From assembly GCA_009746045.1 (NCBI GenBank), contig RPFO01001644.1, positions 1 through 55,533 of the forward strand: a DNA stretch of 55,533 bases, in the 5' to 3' direction. This document shows, in pieces, positions 50,639 to 55,533 of this stretch. The notes under the pieces are model-generated. The model was given only the letters and a program-made list of their open reading frames with translations. It ran no database searches and was not told the DNA's origin. The stretch comes from Mesostigma viride. Taxonomy: Eukaryota > Streptophyta > Mesostigmatophyceae > Mesostigmatales > Mesostigmataceae. The translations under genes and the position numbers were made by a program. Within the stretch, counting starts at the first letter, position 1, and each line of letters begins with the position of its first letter.

Positions 50639-50857
50639 ATGGTATATGTGCCCGTTATGAAGAAACAATCAGGCAGGTGCACGGCCAGGACGACACGCGG
50701 CCCTCGGTGCCGATTTAAGCCCTTGTTCGGCTCTCTGTGTGGCGTGCATGCCCGCGCGGTAAACGCGAAGAGGCACCCCATGCGCGCGATCCGAGAAGAA
50801 GATCCTCCCATCCATTTCCCCCCCGATGGCACGATGATGACAGGTACGAAGAGATGA
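50639..50857 (+). CDS. Small Cys/His protein of the DUF5763 kind
   Basis: 72 residues from ATG 50639. 'GRCTARTTRGPRCRF' followed by 'GSLCGVH' matches the pattern C-x(6)-C-x(9)-C-x(2)-H found in many small proteins of large DNA viruses and phages ('RCxAxTxxGxxCxxxxxxGxxCxxH'). Function unknown; probably zinc binding. The stop TGA lies within ATGATG, the start region of the next gene, so the two genes overlap by four bases (ATGA). Confidence 0.6.
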   Translation: MVYVPVMKKQSGRCTARTTRGPRCRFKPLFGSLCGVHARAVNAKRHPMRAIREEDPPIHFPPDGTMMTGTKR

Positions 50858-51165
50858 TGGCGGCCGAACGCGTCACGGAACAGATCAACAGCGGATCCGA
50901 TACCTCTGCATGGAACGACAACGACGCTCGTGAGCTTGCCCGTCAAGCGCCAGAGCTGAAACGTCTCATCACCGCCGACGAAGAAAGGGCGGACGAAGAA
51001 ATACGACGGAACGAGGCGAACAGAGACCGACTGCTACAACAGCGGCCGGACTTGGAGCACCAGATCGAGTCGTGGTTCTTGCACAACGATTTCGAGATCA
51101 GGAAGAAATACAACGATAAGCACAAGCGGTTGCTCCTCCGCGAAGGATTCCCCGCCCCCAGGTAG
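50854..51165 (+). CDS. Small charged helical protein
   Basis: 103 residues from ATG 50854 (a second ATG follows at once). Entirely helical and highly charged ('LKRLITADEERADEEIRRNEANRDRLLQQRPDLEHQI'), ending in a basic patch ('KKYNDKHKRLLLREGF'). Overlaps the preceding gene by ATGA, which suggests translational coupling or re-initiation, uncommon in nuclear genes of eukaryotes. No family recognised. Confidence 0.5.
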   Translation: MMAAERVTEQINSGSDTSAWNDNDARELARQAPELKRLITADEERADEEIRRNEANRDRLLQQRPDLEHQIESWFLHNDFEIRKKYNDKHKRLLLREGFPAPR

Positions 51166-51213
51166 ACCTCATCCACCGTGCATGATTAGTTATCTCACCG
51201 AGAGTCATATCGC

Positions 51214-51896
51214 ATGGAGGCCCGCGTGCGGCAGTACAACGTGCACATGAGATACGTGGCCGGTCTGGCGGGGGTCAAGCGCTACCCCCCTGTCCCCCAT
51301 CCGTCGCCAAGGAGCGGTGGACGGGCGCCTGCCACCGCTGCGGTCAGGCGGTGACCGCGTCCCGCGCCGTGTTCAGCACCCCGGGCGTGTGGTCGTGCCC
51401 CTCGTGCGCGGTGACCCCGCTGGACGGTGCTCGCGACCTGCTGTCCCGCACTCGCGAGCGAGCCGAGCTGTGCGGTCTGTGGGCGGCGCGCGCGCCCTCG
51501 GACAGGCCGAGGGTCGGGAAGGGGAGCGCACCGGTGCGCATCCCCAAGCCGCGCGGGGTGAACAGCCGCATGTGGGAGTACGTGAAGTCCCGCGCCGTGT
51601 CCGCGAACGCCCGCATGAAGCGGGACGGCGTGCGGCCCTGCTTCGACTCTCACGAGGTTGCCCAGATCTACGCCTGGTTCGTGGCCTCGCCGGAGTGCGC
51701 GGTGTGCGGCACGCCCTTCGCCATGGGGTTCGGGCCCAAGGAGGACGAGCTGTCCCTGGACAAGGCCGACCCGCTGGACCGCGCGTACTGCGGCAACACG
51801 CGCCTGCTCTGTCACGGCTGCAACAACGCCAAGCGGTTCGAGGACACCATGAGGCTGTACGCGCGCCTGATGGAGGCCAACCGGTGCCCCGTCTAG
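51214..51896 (+). pseudogene. HNH-like zinc nuclease protein with a probable frameshift at a C run
   Basis: An ATG at 51214 starts 'MEARVRQYNVHMRYVAGL', which is closed after about 46 codons. The next frame carries the main protein to 51896 but has no ATG until 51351, although a clear zinc ribbon ('CHRCGQ...CPSCA') begins upstream of that ATG. The change of frame falls in the C-rich stretch 51285-51298. The C-terminal domain has 'CAVCGTPF', 'ELSLDKADP', 'GNTRLLCHGCNNAKRF', the pattern of HNH/endonuclease VII-like modules in which two CxxC pairs hold zinc. Either a real inactivating indel or a sequencing error in the C run. Confidence 0.6.
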
Positions 51897-51941
51897 TCTA
51901 GTATCATCCAATCAATTATCTCGCTTGCTTAGTATAACACG

Positions 51942-52478
51942 ATGTCGTTCGCGCGATTGCTGAAGACCGTTAGCTCCGGACTGATGCCGCGGGACCGCGA
52001 GACCGCGCCCGACCTGGCTACGTTGACGAACAGCGAGGTGAAGCCCTTCTCCTTTTACGGGCTGGTGTTCAAAGAGTGCAAGGTGTGCCAGGTGTGCGAC
52101 GGGGACACGGTTAAAATAATCACGCTGAACCCCTGGACACGCCAGCCTATGAAGGTGACCGTCCGGCTGCTGGGTATCGACACGGAAGAGCTGAAGCCGT
52201 TCCGCTACGTCCCGCAGAGGGACGCTATTATACAACGCGCGAGACTGGCCAGAAAGAGACTGCTCCAGCTGACCACCAACGTCTCGTGGGACGACCACGA
52301 CGAGGGGATGAGCCAGGCGGACATACAGGAGAGAGTGGACAAAAACACGAAGATCCTGGAGCTGCGCTGTCACTCCAACGACGCGTTCGGTCGCGTGCTG
52401 GGCTGGTTGGTGGACAAGGACACCAACCTGTGCATCAACGAGGTCATGCGAGCCGAGGGACACTGCAAGGCCCTCTAG
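51942..52478 (+). CDS. Staphylococcal-nuclease-like protein (SNase/TNase fold)
   Basis: 178 residues from ATG 51942. All the catalytic motifs are present: 'VCDGDTVKII' (calcium-binding Asp pair and Thr), 'VRLLGIDTEELK' (catalytic Arg, Asp and Glu) and 'DAFGRVLGWL' (second Arg), followed by 'NLCINEVMRAEGHCK', the usual last helix. Such enzymes cut single- or double-stranded nucleic acid using calcium. An N-terminal extension of about 40 residues has no signal peptide, so the protein is probably intracellular. SNase-like proteins are common in giant viruses of algae and amoebae. Codon use is GC-ending. Confidence 0.85.
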   Translation: MSFARLLKTVSSGLMPRDRETAPDLATLTNSEVKPFSFYGLVFKECKVCQVCDGDTVKIITLNPWTRQPMKVTVRLLGIDTEELKPFRYVPQRDAIIQRARLARKRLLQLTTNVSWDDHDEGMSQADIQERVDKNTKILELRCHSNDAFGRVLGWLVDKDTNLCINEVMRAEGHCKAL

Positions 52479-52749
52479 CTATACCAACAGCGCAAGACAT
52501 AGAAAATGAACTTGGGTACACATTAGACAAATTAAGGCAAAAAATAGCCATTGAAAATGGTTGGGATGTCAATAATATGCCTGCTGACTGGGAATTAATA
52601 ATAGATGGTCTACATCAGATCTCAAGAGAAAAAGATAACCCAGTTGCCTTTAAAAGCGTCGGCCAGCACCTAGTGCGCCGATCCAAAGAGCCGCCTATCA
52701 AAAACCACACCGACACGACGCTGCAGACAAAAATCCGATCCGGGCAAAT
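52479..52749 (+). other. AT-rich insert with a short coding-like frame
   Basis: From the SNase stop to about 52650 the sequence turns AT-rich. One frame gives 'DIENELGYTLDKLRQKIAI' and 'NNMPADWELIIDGLHQ', which reads like protein, but it has no start of its own and runs on into the antisense of the next gene. Origin unknown; a fragment of a different source is likely. Confidence 0.35.
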
Positions 52750-54159
52750 CTACTCGAGGGTGGCCAGGTCGACGAGGGTCAGCACCCCGTCGGGGATGGT
52801 GGGGTGCCCGCTGATCCGCGCGCCACCGCCCAGCGGCTCGGTGACGGTCACGTAGAGGCGCGCCATCTCCAGGGACCAGCGGTGGCGGTCGCACGCCAGC
52901 ACCAGCCTGGTCCACTTGCGCGCGAAGATCTGGGTCACCCGGAACTCCACCATGTCGTGCACGTACCCCGGGAGCCCACGGACAGCGTGCGGGCAGCACC
53001 TGGACACCCTGGCGAACTCGGTCGCGATCTCGACCATGAGCTGCTTGGTCAGCGTCAGGGAGGCGGTTCCGAGGCCGAGCGCCTTGATCGTCCGCACCCC
53101 CGTGGTGACCCGCTCGTAAACCTTGTCGATGATCTCCTTCTCCTGGCTGAGTTTGTCGTACCCGTCCGCCTTCCACCCCAGCTGCATCTCCATCACCGCC
53201 GAGTCCCGCATCTCGTCCCGCAACTTCGCGTCCGTCTCCTCCAGCTTCTCCGTCAGCCTCGCGATTTCGTCGCGGCTCTCGTCAAGCCGCCCCTTGACGG
53301 CGACCAGCTCGCTGGCCAGCTGCCCGGCGTGCTTCTGAACCTCCCTCTCGGTGATGTCGTTCAGGGCCTTCTCGATGTCCGCCACCTTCTGGGCGGTCTC
53401 TCTCTCGGCATGCTCCCGGAACCTCTGCAGCTCCTTGGTGGCGACCTCTCCCGCCCGCTGCAGCTCCAGGAGGCGCCTCTCCTCCTCCTCCTGGAGCTCC
53501 TGCTGCAGGCGCTCGACCATATCGCAACTCTCCTTCAGCTCCAGCCGCAGTACGGCGTTCTCCTCCGTCAGCTTGGATATCTCCTCCACGCGGTCGGAGA
53601 TTTCGCTCACAAGCTCGTGGTTCTCCTTCACCATCTCGAGGTGCGCGCGGTTTATGGCGACCATGCTCGCGTTGTCCTGGGCCTGCTGCTGCTTGTACAC
53701 GTCGATCTGGCGCCCGAAGTCCAGTTGCTGCTCCTTCAGCTCCTTTTCTTTCTCCTTCAGCTCCTCCTTGAGCCGGTCCGCGACTTCGTTGCGCTCGAAC
53801 ACTGGGGTGTGAGGGCTCACCCGGCTGGCCTGCTCCAGCTCCCGCAGGCCCTGGTCGGGAAGCTCCCATCCGTTGTTGTGGAAGTACTTGACTAGCAGGG
53901 GGAGCTCACTCGCCAGCTCGGGGTTGTTAAGGCACACGTGGTACGCCAGAATTGGGTGTAGCGAGTGGCCGCCCCGCCCGGCCTTCCACGATGGGTTTCT
54001 CAGACCGCGTTCCTGGAGCGCGGCATCCAGCGCCTCCCGGACATCCTTATGCCCCGGATAGTCCGTGAGGGCGTGGATGCATTTGTCGAGCCCCTTCCAC
54101 CTTTCCATGGGGATGTATGCGTTGGGGTCGTTGATGTTTAACTGCTGCCGGTTCTGCAT
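52750..54159 (-). CDS. Long coiled-coil protein of the virus-like island
   Basis: A 469-residue ORF when started at ATG 54159; the frame is open further upstream only because it runs through tandem repeats. Residues 1-110 form a globular domain ('YIPMERWKGLDKCIHALTDYPGHKDVREALDAAL', 'HPILAYHVCLNNPELASELPLLVKYFHNN'). Residues about 130-340 are a long charged coiled coil. The last ~110 residues are globular again ('VRTIKALGLGTASLTLTKQLMVEIATEFARVSRCCPHAVRGLPGYVHDMVEF'). No family recognised. Same strand and layout as the protein at 44778-45815. Codon use is GC-ending. Confidence 0.6.
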   Translation of the reverse strand: MQNRQQLNINDPNAYIPMERWKGLDKCIHALTDYPGHKDVREALDAALQERGLRNPSWKAGRGGHSLHPILAYHVCLNNPELASELPLLVKYFHNNGWELPDQGLRELEQASRVSPHTPVFERNEVADRLKEELKEKEKELKEQQLDFGRQIDVYKQQQAQDNASMVAINRAHLEMVKENHELVSEISDRVEEISKLTEENAVLRLELKESCDMVERLQQELQEEEERRLLELQRAGEVATKELQRFREHAERETAQKVADIEKALNDITEREVQKHAGQLASELVAVKGRLDESRDEIARLTEKLEETDAKLRDEMRDSAVMEMQLGWKADGYDKLSQEKEIIDKVYERVTTGVRTIKALGLGTASLTLTKQLMVEIATEFARVSRCCPHAVRGLPGYVHDMVEFRVTQIFARKWTRLVLACDRHRWSLEMARLYVTVTEPLGGGARISGHPTIPDGVLTLVDLATLE

Positions 54160-54231
54160 GTGCACAGGATAATAAGCGCAGTCAGGTAAAGCAGCAAAGG
54201 GAAAATTGAAGTGAGCTGAAACGAAAGGGCC

Positions 54232-54640
54232 CAAGACAGTGGATCCAGCAGTCCTGCATTGTACAAAAAGCCTGTGAATGCCTGCACAGTTTCGGACAGG
54301 CGGCGGCAAACGGATGAAGCAGCCAGGAAAATATAAGGGGTGCTGAAAGGGTTCAAGAAAGTGGATCCAACAGTCCTGCATTGTACAAAAAGCCTGTGAA
54401 TGCCTGCACAGTTTCGGACAGGCGGCGGCAAACGGATGAAGCAGCCAGGAAAATATAGGGGGTGCTGAAAGGGTTCAAGAAAGTGGATCCACCAGTCCTG
54501 CATTGTACAAAAAGCCTTTGAATGCCTGCACAGTTTCGGACAGGCGGCTAGGGTAATGAAAGCTTTAAGGGCCCAAGAAAGTGCTACCAACCCTCCTGCA
54601 TTGTACAAATAACTTCTGAATGCTTGCACATGCCGGATAA
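54232..54640. repeat. Four tandem copies of a ~122-bp unit
   Basis: CCTGCATTGTACAAAAAGCC recurs at 54253, 54375, 54497 and (with changes) 54595; periods 122, 122 and 98 bp. The unit includes TTTCGGACAGGCGGCGGCAA and AAGTGGATCCA. Because 122 is not a multiple of three it is unlikely to encode protein. Confidence 0.9.
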
Positions 54641-55087
54641 GCGGCGGCAAACGGAATGTGAAGCAACCAAAAACATGATTGCAATGAAAGTGCCCCTCCT
54701 GGCCTGGATAGAAAAACTAAAGAGGCCTGCATTGGCAGGATCACAACAACTTTGCAAGGACAGCAAAAAGGCAGCACTCACCGCATTCCTGCCGGCGCTG
54801 CCCGATGAAGTCCCAAGAGTAGTAGCCATGACAATGGACATCTGTGTCCAGGCAGAGAGATGGATTGGGTTGGTGGTGACAGTGTGAAGACTGGGTAAAG
54901 ACTGTGAAGACTGGCTGTCCAGGGGAGGCTGTGTCTTGAATGTCTGAAGTGTCTTGGGTGGCCACTTAACATATTCCAGCCGCTTGTGATCTTTGGCGCG
55001 CTTTTACCGCCGCTGGCGCCACATAACCGAGGGTGTCCCGCCCGATTACGCCGTTACGGCCGGGTGGCCGCCTCACCCCTCACTTGT
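54641..55087. other. Stretch without supported gene
   Basis: Short open frames only. A (TGTGAAGACTGG)-like repeat occurs at about 54883-54915. Confidence 0.35.
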
Positions 55088-55470
55088 GACACCATTCTGA
55101 CATCTGCCGGGTACCCAAAGCGACACTCTTTTTCCGCCGCTGTCGTCATTCGACTGACGGTACGCCGTCCGATTTGGTCTCAAGGCAGGGTAGAAAAATA
55201 ATAAATCGATTAAAAAATGATCAAATCTCAACTTGCAGATCCTGATGAAGATTTTGTAAACAAGTGCCAGATATTTGAGAGTTGCAGCAGGGAAGCAAAA
55301 GATTCAGGACTTTCGAATTTGGCCGGGCTGGCGCGCTTCCAGGGAATAACAGCCTGAATGACGAGGGCCCCACTCCTGACATCCGCCGGTTACCCGAAGC
55401 GACACCCTTATTCCGCCGCTTTCGTCGTTCGACTGACGGCACGCCGTCAGATTTTGCGTTTAGGGCCGGG
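55088..55470. repeat. Two diverged copies of a ~90-bp dispersed repeat
   Basis: TGACATCTGCCGGGTACCCA... to CGACTGACGGTACGCCGTC (55097-55172) is related to TGACATCCGCCGGTTACCCG... to CGACTGACGGCACGCCGTC (55376-55450). A partial copy lies near 48636-48660. No gene. Confidence 0.7.
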
Positions 55471-55533
55471 TAGCAAATCATATATGGCAGACACTCACAA
55501 AGATTTTGGCCAGATGTCAGTGGAAAAGTGTCA

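Noticed and set aside
51282-51911. Minus-strand and second plus-strand frames over the HNH-like gene
   Set aside because: Arg/Ala/Gly-rich shadows; only the frame with CxxC pairs and 'GNTRLLC' is protein-like.
52804-53895. A 363-residue plus-strand frame opposite the long coiled-coil gene
   Set aside because: Leu/Pro/Gly-rich antisense of a coiled coil; the minus-strand frame has the coherent protein.
54160-54381. Extension of the long coiled-coil protein upstream of ATG 54159
   Set aside because: The extra codons come from the 122-bp tandem repeats, whose period is not a multiple of three.
54232-54640. CRISPR-like array
   Set aside because: Units are contiguous tandem copies of about 122 bp without unique spacers, in a eukaryotic context.

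Overview
The window is a repeat-dense piece of a eukaryotic nuclear genome. Evidence for this is several classes of LTR retrotransposon, a non-LTR retroelement, foldback and TIR elements, long microsatellites, and a spliced gene with GT-AG introns whose phases agree. The retroelement types and the virus-like genes at the right fit an alga or another plant-lineage organism, but no host gene identifies the species and I do not name one.

Left edge (1-5.0 kb): on the minus strand, the 5' part of a retroelement with three ORFs: an Arg/Gly-rich protein, a small protein with the RNase HI N-terminal (caulimovirus-viroplasmin-like) fold, and a zinc-knuckle Gag. Its pol would lie left of the window. 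GC-rich sequence without convincing genes follows.

5.0-35.6 kb is one nested structure. A plus-strand gene (here 'gene X', probably an RNase-H-fold transposase of P-element/THAP9 type) is split into three parts (4982-5512, 16208-17231, 34226-35600) by two large LTR retrotransposons. Element 1 (5512-16207) is on the minus strand and element 2 (17232-34225) on the plus strand. They belong to one lineage but have different LTRs. Both have the order ORF0 - gag - integrase - protease - RT - RNase H, which matches neither the Ty1/copia nor the Ty3/gypsy order. They also share a DTN protease motif and an HGDD RT motif. Element 2 has LTR ends AGTTAACG...CAACT instead of TG...CA, with a 5-bp target duplication GCATC. 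Element 1 carries a 1.9-kb TIR element (copy A) and an 881-bp triple-palindrome foldback inserted in its ORF0. Element 2 carries a related TIR element (copy B), a 2.7-kb non-coding LTR element whose two LTRs I found to differ at only one position, and a Ty1/copia element that keeps only gag-protease. LTR pairs differ by about 1 percent or less, so the region was invaded recently.

35.6-44.5 kb: a cluster of TTGTCTCACTTAAT-type motifs, a third TIR-element relative (copy C), a ~500-bp CCCT microsatellite, and a non-LTR retroelement. That element has three 168-bp tandem monomers directly in front of ORF1 and an endonuclease ORF cut off before the RT.

44.7-54.2 kb: a compact, GC-rich island of small genes of the sort common in large DNA viruses of algae: two coiled-coil proteins, a CxxC protein, a spliced SET-domain gene, a small Cys/His protein overlapping a charged helical protein by ATGA, an HNH/CxxC protein with a probable frameshift at a C run, and a complete staphylococcal-nuclease-like protein. 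No capsid, polymerase or packaging gene is in view, so it may be a fragment of an endogenised virus or a host region that acquired such genes. Tandem and dispersed short repeats close the window.
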